This document shows, piece after piece, positions 50,372 through 59,242 of a DNA stretch of 64,000 nucleotides; the stretch's first letter is position 1, and the number at the start of each line of letters is the position of its first letter. The DNA lies in assembly GCA_046348835.1 (NCBI GenBank), contig JAXMDM010000002.1, forward strand, positions 62,001 to 126,000, in the 5' to 3' direction. Source of the stretch: Defluviicoccus sp046348835. Lineage in GTDB: Bacteria; Pseudomonadota; Alphaproteobacteria; Rhodospirillales; Defluviicoccaceae. A model generated the notes under the pieces. That model was not told where the DNA came from. It did no database searches and worked only from the letters and a program-made list of their open reading frames with translations. Both the position numbers and the translations under genes were made by a program.

Positions 50372-51751
50372 ATGGAAAAAAAATACCTTCACACCATGCC
50401 GGTGTGCCTATCTAGTAATGAAACTCCTCTGGAAAAGAAGCCCGTTCGACCGTGGATAGAGGGTCGGCTGAGGCAAGGCCTTACCGGTGCAGCGACTCTG
50501 GCGGCCGCCCTCACGTTAACGGTGACCGATCCGAGGCCTGCAGGAGCCTTGGACGCGTACTCTGCTCTCAGCTTCCGTGATTCCATTGGCGTAAATTCGG
50601 TCTTGAGCGAGACCTCCTCGACCTCGCGCTATACCGCCGTAAAGGATGCGCTGCGAGACATCGGCATCGTCAACCATCGGGCTAAGCTTACGCCCTATAA
50701 TGCAGGGCGTGCGCGCGATCTGTATCAGTGCTGCGGGATCAAGACGCTGGCGAGGATCGATGTGCGCGAGGGGGGCGGAAAAGTCGGTAAGGCCGACCCG
50801 ACCGGAATACCTCAGGAGTTGAATGCGGCGCTCGGTGCCGGCAGTCAGGCGATTTCGGCTTTCGAAGGCCCGAACGAGTACACGAGCCTTCAGAGCGGAC
50901 CCGGATGGGACGACGATCTTCGCGTCTACATGCAGCGTCTTGCCGACGAGGTTCGCGGGCGCAAATTGCCTCAACCGGTGGTCGGACCGACCATTTACCT
51001 CCGAAAACCCATGCACATTAATGAACTGGGAAATATCGGCGGCTCGATCGATGCGTCGAACTTCCATATCTATACGAGTGGAAACGAACCATCGTACAAG
51101 ATCGATGAGTTCCTTTCGAATGCTCGCATCATGGCGCCTGGAAAGCCGGTTTGGGTAACGGAGTACGGCTACCACAACGCATTGAAAAATCCGAAACAAA
51201 ACCCGGTATCCGAACTTACGGCGGCAAAATATATTCCACGATTTGCTGCACTTTATTTCGGGCGTAGTCCGCAGGGAAAGTTTTTCGTCTATGAGTTCAT
51301 CGACGATGCCAATAATCCCGCGGACAGGGAGGCTAATTTCGGTATCCTGCGGAACAATCTGCAGAAAAAACCGGTATATTATACGCTCAAGAGAATGATC
51401 AACGTCGTCAAGACCGGGAGCACGGCGGTTTCTCCGCGCGACCTCAACGTTAACATAAGTGGGGGTGGCAACATCCAGAAGCTGCTGCTTCAACAGTCAA
51501 GCAACCAGTATCTGCTCCTGCTTTGGCAAGAGGTAAAGGTCTGGGATGTCAAGGCGCAACGGCAGATTTCGGTTCCCGATCAGCCGGTCACGGTGACGAT
51601 TCCGACCAACGCCGCCTTCTCGCTGTACGATACGCTGCCAAACGAGGCCGACGCATCGAAGGATGCCGCACCGGCGCAGCTTGGAAGCGGGCGGAGATCC
51701 GTAACGTTCAACGTTCCCGACCACATAGTCCTCCTTCAGATGAAGTTGTAG
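50372..51751 (+). CDS. Secreted glycoside-hydrolase-like (TIM-barrel) protein
   Basis: A 459-residue protein. A long basic N terminus precedes a hydrophobic export segment (GLTGAATLAAALTLTVT before DPRPAGA). The body reads as a glycosidase-type barrel with a candidate acid/base Glu in SAFEGPNEYTS and nucleophile Glu in PVWVTEYGYHN, resembling GH5/GH39-type clan A enzymes, although the family is not certain. The ATG at 50372 follows aggggaag; a frame start at 50228 would lengthen it without a signal-like N terminus. Codon use is visibly less GC-rich than the neighbours. Its 3' end overlaps the convergent glycosyltransferase by 44 nt, suggesting a polysaccharide-processing context. Confidence 0.75.
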   Translation: MEKKYLHTMPVCLSSNETPLEKKPVRPWIEGRLRQGLTGAATLAAALTLTVTDPRPAGALDAYSALSFRDSIGVNSVLSETSSTSRYTAVKDALRDIGIVNHRAKLTPYNAGRARDLYQCCGIKTLARIDVREGGGKVGKADPTGIPQELNAALGAGSQAISAFEGPNEYTSLQSGPGWDDDLRVYMQRLADEVRGRKLPQPVVGPTIYLRKPMHINELGNIGGSIDASNFHIYTSGNEPSYKIDEFLSNARIMAPGKPVWVTEYGYHNALKNPKQNPVSELTAAKYIPRFAALYFGRSPQGKFFVYEFIDDANNPADREANFGILRNNLQKKPVYYTLKRMINVVKTGSTAVSPRDLNVNISGGGNIQKLLLQQSSNQYLLLLWQEVKVWDVKAQRQISVPDQPVTVTIPTNAAFSLYDTLPNEADASKDAAPAQLGSGRRSVTFNVPDHIVLLQMKL

Positions 51752-52910
51752 TTGTCCTGATCGCCGGCGGCGGTGGACTGGCTTCGGCGAGTCCGCCGCC
51801 TCCATTCCTTCCGACCATCTCCTCGATCAGGTCGGTGAAAGCGGCAGCGGCTGCACGATACGATTGCCGAAACCGTGCATAGGCCCGTTCCGAGGCTTCA
51901 TCCAGGTCTTCGCGCCCGTCACGGAAGGCTTCCAGCGTATCGCGGACGGCGATGGCGAAGGCCTGCGGCCGCGGATCCGCAACAAGGACACCGGCATCAC
52001 CCACGTCCTCCGGAATACAGCCGCGCGCCGTTGCAACCGGCACCACACCTGCCCGCATGGCTTCCCACAGGACCAGGGGCGAGGCCTCATGGGCATGGCG
52101 GGTCGGTAGCAGGAACAGGTCGAGCGAGCGGTACCAGGCATCCTTGGCCGATGCGTGGAGAGGCCCGAGCCGCCGAACGTGATCGGGATGGGCGGCGACG
52201 GCGGCGGCGATCGTCTCGGTTTCGGTATCGCTCGCCGGTCCAACCAGTTCGAGGACGAACGGCAGTCCGGCATCGGCGAGAACGCGCGCGGTCAACAGCA
52301 CCGTGTCGAGCCCTTTTTCCCGGCTGAGGTTGCCGAGGTGGCCGAGCCGCAGCGGTCGGACACCGGCTGTTCGACGCTGTCGCGGCACCGACGCATTCGG
52401 AACCATCAGCGCGTTGCCGAGCACATGGGTGCGCTTCACTGCGCTGTAGCGGCGGCGCAGCGCCGACGCCATCGACGCCCCGAGGCAGATATAGAGGGCG
52501 CGGTCACCACCGACGCGGGTAAAGGCGGCCATCGCCGCCATCCGGTTGTCGATGGCCAGGTATGAGTGGGGATGGACCGCGATCCGGTAGCCGAGGAGGC
52601 GACCCCAGCCCAGCAGAAACGCCGCCAGCCAGAGGCCGTTGCCGGAGTAGGGGGCGAGATACAAGCGCCGACAGCCGCGCACCCGCGCGGTGAGGAGTGA
52701 GAGCGTCGCCGCGGCGGTGCGATGCACTCGGCTGGCTATGCTTATGGGGCTGGTTGGATTCCTCGGCCCGATATCACAGGCCCGAAGCTGGAACGTGTCT
52801 TCGAAAAGGGCACGCATCCGCGCGGTGGCGAGGCGCTGACCATCCACCGGCGGTGGTAGGAGGCCGATGAACATGAGGCTGGGCGGCCGGTCTCCCTCAT
52901 TCTCGCTCAT
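51708..52910 (-). CDS. Family 4 glycosyltransferase
   Basis: A 400-residue GT-B fold enzyme. The N-terminal domain starts with MFIGLLPPPVDGQRLATARM, and the donor-binding domain has LRLGHLGNLSREKGLDTVL, VLELVGPASD and the GT4 signature HAHEASPLVLWEAMRAGVVP. It is probably used for exopolysaccharide or glycan synthesis with the convergent glycosidase-like gene. The last 15 or so codons lie antisense to the end of that gene. The C-terminal tail is Gly/Pro/Thr-rich and not family-like, so the overlap may have arisen by loss of an earlier stop. Confidence 0.88.
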   Translation of the reverse strand: MSENEGDRPPSLMFIGLLPPPVDGQRLATARMRALFEDTFQLRACDIGPRNPTSPISIASRVHRTAAATLSLLTARVRGCRRLYLAPYSGNGLWLAAFLLGWGRLLGYRIAVHPHSYLAIDNRMAAMAAFTRVGGDRALYICLGASMASALRRRYSAVKRTHVLGNALMVPNASVPRQRRTAGVRPLRLGHLGNLSREKGLDTVLLTARVLADAGLPFVLELVGPASDTETETIAAAVAAHPDHVRRLGPLHASAKDAWYRSLDLFLLPTRHAHEASPLVLWEAMRAGVVPVATARGCIPEDVGDAGVLVADPRPQAFAIAVRDTLEAFRDGREDLDEASERAYARFRQSYRAAAAAFTDLIEEMVGRNGGGGLAEASPPPPAIRTTTTSSEGGLCGRER

Positions 52911-52961
52911 CGGCCGATAAGGGACCGTCGCTGCGCGTAAAAGGCTCCGCCGCGGCGGCGG

Positions 52962-53147
52962 TTATTTGAGGCGCGAAGAGGCGGCGGGGGATGCTGCATA
53001 GAACGCTCTGCGATGAGCGCGACGACGCCGGCCGGCAAAAAAAGAGACACGCCCGACGGCCAGGCCCATCAAATGCAGAAACTGCCTCCACGGCCCTTGG
53101 GCTCCGTGCATGACACCGATGGAGCCATACCACTTCGGAACATTCAT
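52962..53147 (-). CDS. Possible small protein of 61 residues
   Basis: Starts with MNVPKWYGSIGVMHGAQG and contains a hydrophobic stretch (FLHLMGLAVGRVSFF) and an Arg-rich tail. It lies just upstream of the family 4 glycosyltransferase on the same strand, with a distant gggg run before the ATG. Third-position GC (roughly two thirds) is below that of the neighbours. No homologue is recalled, and it may not be real. Confidence 0.25.
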   Translation of the reverse strand: MNVPKWYGSIGVMHGAQGPWRQFLHLMGLAVGRVSFFAGRRRRAHRRAFYAASPAASSRLK

Positions 53148-53500
53148 CGGTCTTTGCCCCCGCTCGTCGCGCCGCACCCTGCTTCACCACTATAGCGTGT
53201 ACCGATCGACAAGTTCCAGGAGAACCCGTCCGTAGCGGGACCAAACTGTCGCGGATTCTGTTACATGAGTGCCTTTAGGGCCACACATATCCGCGCTGTT
53301 CCGCCAAAGCGGAGACGCCGATTCTGGTCGCTGATGGTCCCGCTCCATTCAGGCTCGGTCCGGCCGACCAAGCCGATCGATTCGACCCGTGCCTACGTCG
53401 GCGCTTCGGCATTCACCGCCCGCGCGAGGCGCTGAGCGAGAATCTGACCTCGGCCGGCGTGCGCCGCGGGGTGGATAGCCGAATCGGTTAGTCCAGCATT

Positions 53501-53524
53501 CGAGGGCCCGTCGACGGGCCCTCG
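53501..53524. repeat. 24-nt perfect palindrome (hairpin)
   Basis: A 10-bp G/C-rich stem (cgagggcccg) with a tcga centre reads identically on both strands. It could fold as a strong hairpin but lacks a T-tract, so it is not a classical intrinsic terminator in either direction. It may be an operator or a recombination or repeat-family unit. Confidence 0.7.
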
Positions 53525-53781
53525 CTGGGTTCTAAACGCTCAAAGCGGTTTCTTAAGGCAAGTGTGGCAGTTTAAGCGCGACTAAGGCATTGAAGCGTAG
53601 CAGTTTTGCAACGATGGGCGGTTTTCCGTCCTGACGGGCCTGGAACGACTTGCGAACCTCGTTGCCTTTCATGCATTTAGATCTGGTGCCCTAAATCCCC
53701 AGCCGTCTCTCACCAAGACGGACCTCCAAATTGGGCATTCGGACAGGCATCGGTAACTCGAGACCAAATCGGGTTTCACCC

Positions 53782-56700
53782 ATGGGCCACCAAAGCAGCG
53801 GACGACGTGGGCGCTTTGTCTATAGAGCCTTCGTCGGCACGGTCTGGATCGGGGTCGCATCTGCCCTGATCTGGGGTATCAGCCTCGAGATTGAGGCGTC
53901 TCCTCTTCAATCCCGATTGTTCAGCAAGATGGCGTCGTCGTTCAGCTACCATGTGGAGGCTGGACCAAACCCCGACGCCAAATTCCCGACCGCGGGACCC
54001 TACGATCAGCGTCTGGGCTACGCGCGCCTCGGCGACTTTTCGACCCGTCTGGAAAAGGCCGGGTATACGATCGAGCAACAAGCCCGATTATCGCCCGAAC
54101 TGGCCGCCTTTATCGACGAGGGCGGGTTCGCGATCTTCGACGAGAAGGCGCAAAGTGGGCTGATGCTGTACGATCGGCACGGCGAGCCCATCCACCTGGC
54201 GCGGCATCCCGAATACGTGTTCGAGCGCTTCGAGGACATCCCGCCGCTCGTCGTCTCCACCCTGCTGTTCATCGAAAACCGCGAGCTTCTGGACACCGAC
54301 ATTCCGACCCGCAATCCGGCGGTGGAATGGGACCGGTTCACCGCCGCGGCGGCGAACACCGTCACCCAGCACCTCGGCGCTTCCAGCCAGCGGTTCGGTG
54401 GCAGCACCCTCGCTACCCAGATCGAAAAGTTTCGGCATTCCCCGGACGGCCGTACCGCATCCGTGGGCGACAAGCTGCGGCAGATAACCTCGGCCAGCCT
54501 GCGCGCCTATCGCAACGGGCCGGATACGCGGGATGCACGCCGCCGTATTGTTCTCGACTACATCAATGCGACGCCGCTCGCCGCTCGTCCGGGATTTGGC
54601 GAAGTGATCGGCCTCGGCGACGGTCTGTGGGCCTGGTACGGGGTCGACCCGGCCGAAGCCCGGCGCCTGCTTTCCGCCGAGGAAGCGGGTCAGACCGCGG
54701 ACCCGGCCCTCGCCAGCCTTTACAAGCAGGTTCTCAGTCTTCTTCTCGGCCAGCGGCGGCCGTCCTACTTCCTGGTGCAGGGGCGGGAGGAGCTGACGGC
54801 GCTGACCGACAGCCATCTTCGCCTGCTGGCCGAAGCCGGTTTGATCAGCCCGGCTTTCCGGGACGCGGCTCTCGAAGCCCCGCTCGTCTTCCGCCACGAC
54901 CCGCCGCCGGCCGGCGAGTTTTCGTTCGTCGATCGCAAGGCGGTCAACGCCATGCGCACCCACGTCGCCCAGTTGCTGCAGGTACCGCTGTATTACGACC
55001 TGGATCGCTTCGACCTCAGGGCCGAAACGACCCTCGACGCCGCGACCGAACGGCGGGTCATCGATTCCCTGCGCCGACTGATGGATCCGAAGGAGGCAGA
55101 ACGTGCCGGCCTAACCGGCGAACGCCTCCTCAGCGGCGGCCAGCCCGCCGGGGTCGTGTACAGCGTCACCCTCTACGAGCGGGGAGAGGGCGTCAACTAC
55201 GTGCGGGTTCAGGCGGACAACATGGAACGACCCCTCGACCTCAACGAGGGCGGAAAGTTCGACCTGGGTTCCACCGCCAAGCTTCGAACCCTGGTCACCT
55301 ATCTGGAAATCATCGCCGAGTTGCATGAACGGCTGGCGGATCTCGATCAGGACGAGTTGAAGACCCTGGCGACCGGGGTCAGCGATCCGCTATCCCGCTG
55401 GGCGGTAAAGTATCTGACCGATACGAAAGATAAAAGTCTTGCCGCAATGATTGATGCGGCGATGCAGAGAAAGTATTCTGCTAATCCAGGCGAGGCCTTT
55501 TTTACAGGGCGCGGTATACACACCTTTGCCAACTTCGATAAATCTCATAATGGTAGGATAATGCCGGTGGCGGAGGCATTCCGTTACTCAGTCAATCTGG
55601 TATTCATTCGTATGATGCGCGATATTGTGCGCTACTATCAGGCCGCCGACCCGGATCAGCCGCGCGATCTGTTGGCCGACCCGACGAATCCCCTTCGCGG
55701 CGAATACCTGGCCCGATTCGCCGACATGGAGGGAAAGACCTTCCTCGGCCAGTTCTGGAAGCGGTACGGACGTTTGACCTCGGATCAGGCGCTGGCGGCG
55801 CTGGCGGAGCGCGCGGCGGGGATCCCTGCTCGTCAGGCGACCATCTTTCGCTCGGTGCGGCCGGATGCCGACTTTGCGGCGTTCGGCGCGTTCATGCGCC
55901 AGCGGCTGCCCAATGCCGGCCTCGATGACGACGAGCTTGGCGTCCTCTATGCCAAGTACGGCACCGACCGGTTCAATCTTCACGACCGCGGCTATATCGC
56001 CCGCGTCCATCCCTTGGAGTTGTGGCTGGTCGCCTATCTGCAGACGCATCCCAATGCGACCCGCAGCGAGATGGTGACGGCCAGCGCCGACGAGCGGCAG
56101 GAAGTCTATCAGTGGCTGCTGCGCTCGAAGCGCAAACGCGCCGCCGACAGCCGCATCCGGATCATCCTCGAGCAGGATGCGTTCGAGAAGGTTCACGACG
56201 CCTGGGCTCGACTGGGCTATCCGTTCCCCTCGTTGGTTCCTTCGCTGGCGACCGCCATCGGCAGTTCCGCCGACCGCCCCAGTGCCCTTGCCGAGCTGGT
56301 CGGGATCATCCTCAACGACGGCGTGCGTCAGCCGACAATCCGGGTGACCCAACTGGAGTTCGCCGACGGGACGCCCTACGAGACCCGCTTCGTGCGCCCC
56401 GCCGGCGGCGAGCGTCTGCTGCCCAGCGAGGTCGCCGCCGCGGTGCGCCGCGGGTTGACCGACGTGGTGGCCAACGGGACCGCCAAGCGTCTTGCCGGCA
56501 CCTTCAAGGATGCCTCCGGACGGCCGCTGCCGACCGGCGGCAAGACGGGCACCGGCGACGAGCTGGCGGACCGATACGGGCCCGGGACCGCCGCCGGCAA
56601 GGAAAAGGAAGTGAGCCGCAGCGCCGCCTTCGCGTTTTTCATTGGCGACCGCTTCTTCGGTGTGGTAACCGCCCACGTGCCCGGACCGAATGCGAAGCAC

Positions 56701-56826
56701 TACCGGTTCACCAGTGCGCTACCGGTGCAGGTCCTGAAGTCCCTGGAACCGGCGCTGGCGTCGATGCTCAACGAGCAGCCAACGTCCCCCCGCGGGCCGA
56801 TGAAGGTGGTTGCCGAGGCGAAATGA
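53782..56826 (+). CDS. Bifunctional penicillin-binding protein (transglycosylase GT51 + transpeptidase)
   Basis: A peptidoglycan synthase of 1014 residues anchored by an N-terminal helix (FVGTVWIGVASALIWGISL). The GT51 region has LLFIENRELLDTDIPT and the variant motif GGSTLATQIEKFRHSPDGR. The transpeptidase domain has the SxxK serine near residue 497 (LGSTAKLRTL), SxN near 603 (RYSVNLVF) and KTG near 921 (PTGGKTGTGDE). It is longer than PBP1a/1b and the transglycosylase motif is a variant, a known divergent subgroup. ATG 53782 was preferred over the TTG at 53731. A marked AT-rich patch spans about 55420-55620, including the SxN region. An L,D-transpeptidase follows 22 nt later, so the two are likely one operon for cell-wall cross-linking. 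Confidence 0.9.
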   Translation: MGHQSSGRRGRFVYRAFVGTVWIGVASALIWGISLEIEASPLQSRLFSKMASSFSYHVEAGPNPDAKFPTAGPYDQRLGYARLGDFSTRLEKAGYTIEQQARLSPELAAFIDEGGFAIFDEKAQSGLMLYDRHGEPIHLARHPEYVFERFEDIPPLVVSTLLFIENRELLDTDIPTRNPAVEWDRFTAAAANTVTQHLGASSQRFGGSTLATQIEKFRHSPDGRTASVGDKLRQITSASLRAYRNGPDTRDARRRIVLDYINATPLAARPGFGEVIGLGDGLWAWYGVDPAEARRLLSAEEAGQTADPALASLYKQVLSLLLGQRRPSYFLVQGREELTALTDSHLRLLAEAGLISPAFRDAALEAPLVFRHDPPPAGEFSFVDRKAVNAMRTHVAQLLQVPLYYDLDRFDLRAETTLDAATERRVIDSLRRLMDPKEAERAGLTGERLLSGGQPAGVVYSVTLYERGEGVNYVRVQADNMERPLDLNEGGKFDLGSTAKLRTLVTYLEIIAELHERLADLDQDELKTLATGVSDPLSRWAVKYLTDTKDKSLAAMIDAAMQRKYSANPGEAFFTGRGIHTFANFDKSHNGRIMPVAEAFRYSVNLVFIRMMRDIVRYYQAADPDQPRDLLADPTNPLRGEYLARFADMEGKTFLGQFWKRYGRLTSDQALAALAERAAGIPARQATIFRSVRPDADFAAFGAFMRQRLPNAGLDDDELGVLYAKYGTDRFNLHDRGYIARVHPLELWLVAYLQTHPNATRSEMVTASADERQEVYQWLLRSKRKRAADSRIRIILEQDAFEKVHDAWARLGYPFPSLVPSLATAIGSSADRPSALAELVGIILNDGVRQPTIRVTQLEFADGTPYETRFVRPAGGERLLPSEVAAAVRRGLTDVVANGTAKRLAGTFKDASGRPLPTGGKTGTGDELADRYGPGTAAGKEKEVSRSAAFAFFIGDRFFGVVTAHVPGPNAKHYRFTSALPVQVLKSLEPALASMLNEQPTSPRGPMKVVAEAK

Positions 56827-56848
56827 GCGGGCCGGTAAAGGAGCGAGT

Positions 56849-57925
56849 GTGGGACGTTTGCGGAAAAGGACGCTGTGGGCTTGGCGGGGGCTGGCGCTGG
56901 CCGGTATTTCAGCCTTTCTTGCCTGCGTCGCGCCCGTTCCGATCGCCGCTGCCGCCGACGTCATCGGTGGTATGCGGACCATGGTCACCAAGTACGACGA
57001 TACCCTGCTGGACATCGCGCACGACAACGACCTTGGCCTGATCGAGCTGATGTCGGCCAATCCCGGGGTCGATCCCTGGCTGCCCGGCACCGACGTCACC
57101 CTGGTGATGCCAAACGCCCACATTCTGCCGGACGCGCCGCGCAAGGGGATCGTCATCAACACGGCGGAACTTCGCCTCTATTACTACGGCGATCCCAAGA
57201 ATCCGAAGTCGTTTCCCATCGGCATCGGCCGCGAGGGCTATCTGACACCGCATGGAACGACGAGCGTCGTCCGCAAGAAGGAAAAGCCCAACTGGTATCT
57301 GACGCCCTCGGAGGTCGCCGACCATCCGGAATTACCATCGGTGATCCCGCCGGGCCCCGATAATCCCCTCGGGAGCTACGCCCTCTATCTGGGTTGGCCG
57401 AGCTATCTGATCCATGGCACCAATACGCCGTGGGGCGTCGGCCGAAGGGTGAGCCGCGGCTGCATTCGCATGTACGAAGAGGACATCACCTGGCTGTTCC
57501 AGCGTGTCGATGCAGGCACTCCGGTGAACGTGGTCGATCAACCGGTGAAGCTGGGGCGGAGGGACGGCGAGATGTTCATTGAGGTGCAGCCGTCGGCAAA
57601 TCAGGCCACCATCATGGAAGAGACGAGCAAGTCGCCGGGGCCGGAAGAGCCTCTGCCGATTGCCGATTGGGCCGACCGCATCCTCCTCGCCGCCGGCGGC
57701 GACATGGAACGTCTCGACTGGCAGACGCTGGAAAAAGCCCTCACCGAGCGTAAAGGCTATCCGATCCAGATCACTCGCGACACCGCACCGGACTTGGCGA
57801 CTTCGGTCGCTAGGACCGCGGAAGGCGTGCCGGAGATGAGCGAACCAGGCAAGGCGTCTTCATCATCGGTCGCGACCACGGCGCTGCCGACGGGGGCATC
57901 AAACCTAGGGGCGGCTCCGCGCTAG
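56849..57925 (+). CDS. L,D-transpeptidase (YkuD) with LysM-like domain
   Basis: A 358-residue exported protein. The GTG start at 56849 is preceded by aaaggagc and gives a signal peptide (GLALAGISAFLACVAPVPIA). A LysM-like module (DDTLLDIAHDNDLGLIELMS) precedes the YkuD domain with IVINTAELRLYYY, IHGTNTPWGVGR and the catalytic Cys205 in SRGCIRMYEED. It makes 3-3 peptidoglycan cross-links or attaches proteins. It is probably cotranscribed with the penicillin-binding protein upstream. Confidence 0.93.
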   Translation: MGRLRKRTLWAWRGLALAGISAFLACVAPVPIAAAADVIGGMRTMVTKYDDTLLDIAHDNDLGLIELMSANPGVDPWLPGTDVTLVMPNAHILPDAPRKGIVINTAELRLYYYGDPKNPKSFPIGIGREGYLTPHGTTSVVRKKEKPNWYLTPSEVADHPELPSVIPPGPDNPLGSYALYLGWPSYLIHGTNTPWGVGRRVSRGCIRMYEEDITWLFQRVDAGTPVNVVDQPVKLGRRDGEMFIEVQPSANQATIMEETSKSPGPEEPLPIADWADRILLAAGGDMERLDWQTLEKALTERKGYPIQITRDTAPDLATSVARTAEGVPEMSEPGKASSSSVATTALPTGASNLGAAPR

Positions 57926-58090
57926 ACTCCGCGATACGACCCGCCCACGACGGCGCCGTCTCGCTTGGCGTGGGATCCCTTGATTGACCATTAGTGACCG
58001 GCGGTGCGGAGCAACACGGTGTAGGGGGATTTCGCACCCGAAGCCTTTGGGCACGCACCTTGCAACGCCGGACGGAAGGAGAGTGCGGCA

Positions 58091-59188
58091 GTGACGGGGT
58101 TCAAGATGAGGCACAATCGCATCGCGGTGTTGACCTCCGGCGGGGACTGTGCCGGGTTGAACGCGGCGATCCGCGCCATCGTGTATCGTGCCAACAGCGA
58201 GTACGGCTGGTCGGTTATCGGCATCCGCAACGGTACCGCCGGCCTGCTGGATCGGCCGATGAAATTCAAGGAACTGACGACCGAGGAGTTCGATTCAACC
58301 CTGCTGATGCAGGGCGGCACCATGCTGGGGACGGTCAACAAGGGCGACCCGTTCGAATACCCGATGCCGGACGGGACCCTCAAGGATCGATCCAACGAGG
58401 CGGTCGAGGGGTTTCGGGCGCTTAACGTGGATGCGCTGATCGGTATTGGCGGCGACGGAAGCCTGCGCATCCTGAGCCGGCTGACCGAGCAGGGCGGTAT
58501 TCCCTTCGTGGCGGTGCCAAAAACGATCGACAATGACGTGGAGTGCACCGACTACTCCATCGGCTTTCTCAGCGCCGTTAACGCCGCGGTACATGCCCTG
58601 GATGCCCTGCAACCCACGGCGGCCAGCCATCGTCGGGTGATGGTCCTGGAGGTGATGGGACGGGACGTCGGTTGGATCGCCTTGGCGTCGGCTATCGCCG
58701 GCGGCGCCGACGTGGCCCTGATTCCCGAGATCCCGTTCGATGCGGCAAAGATCGGCCAAACTCTTCGCCAGTGGTTCGCCCTTGGGCGCAAGCACTCGCT
58801 GGTGGTCTGTGCCGAGGGCGTGAAACTCATGTCCGGGGAGCGGGTGGCGCAGGTCTTTACCGACGGTCAGGTCCGTTACGGCGGAGTCGGTGCGGCCATA
58901 GCGGACCTGATCAGCAAGGAAACGGGGGCGGAAGCCCGGGTCACCGTCCTTGGCCATGTCCAGCGCGGTGGCAGCCCCGATCCGCTCGATCGCATCATCG
59001 CTTCGGCACTCGGTGCCCACGCCGTGGATTTGCTCGCCGGCGGCAAGACGAACCGGGTGGCGGTCTGGCAGAATGGTGAGGCGACGGATGTGCCCCTGGA
59101 AGAGGTCGCCGGGAAGACGAGGGCATTGAGTCCCGGTCACCCGCTGGTGAAGACCGCGCGCCAACTCGGCATCTGTTTCGGAGACTGA
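58091..59188 (+). CDS. pfkA: 6-phosphofructokinase (group III type)
   Basis: A 365-residue glycolytic kinase converting fructose 6-phosphate to the 1,6-bisphosphate. The N-terminal phosphate loop is TSGGDCAGLNA. The donor-specificity residues are in GGDGS (120-124) and PKTIDND (143-149). Gly in GGDGS points to ATP, while Lys in PKTIDND is typical of group III and PPi-type enzymes. Hence it is probably an ATP-dependent group III enzyme, but pyrophosphate use should be tested. The GTG at 58091 follows aaggagag; ATG 58106 is an alternative. It is followed by nhaA on the same strand. Confidence 0.92.
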   Translation: MTGFKMRHNRIAVLTSGGDCAGLNAAIRAIVYRANSEYGWSVIGIRNGTAGLLDRPMKFKELTTEEFDSTLLMQGGTMLGTVNKGDPFEYPMPDGTLKDRSNEAVEGFRALNVDALIGIGGDGSLRILSRLTEQGGIPFVAVPKTIDNDVECTDYSIGFLSAVNAAVHALDALQPTAASHRRVMVLEVMGRDVGWIALASAIAGGADVALIPEIPFDAAKIGQTLRQWFALGRKHSLVVCAEGVKLMSGERVAQVFTDGQVRYGGVGAAIADLISKETGAEARVTVLGHVQRGGSPDPLDRIIASALGAHAVDLLAGGKTNRVAVWQNGEATDVPLEEVAGKTRALSPGHPLVKTARQLGICFGD

Positions 59189-59242
59189 GGGACGGCTGAC
59201 CATCGGGTCCTGTGAAGCCATGAGGTCCGGGGGGAACCGGGT

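Larger units (their letters stand above)
52911..53781. other. 871-nt region without a confident gene
   Basis: It lies between the divergent glycosyltransferase and penicillin-binding protein genes. It holds a weak minus-strand small ORF (52962-53147), a 24-nt perfect palindrome at 53501-53524 and otherwise fragmented frames. No tRNA, transposase or known RNA was recognised. Part of 53200-53490 may be decayed coding sequence, but no family is identifiable. Confidence 0.5.

Noticed and set aside
53200..53490. Possible remnant of a transposase or other gene
   Set aside because: No inverted repeats, target duplications or recognisable transposase motif; the frames are short and interrupted.
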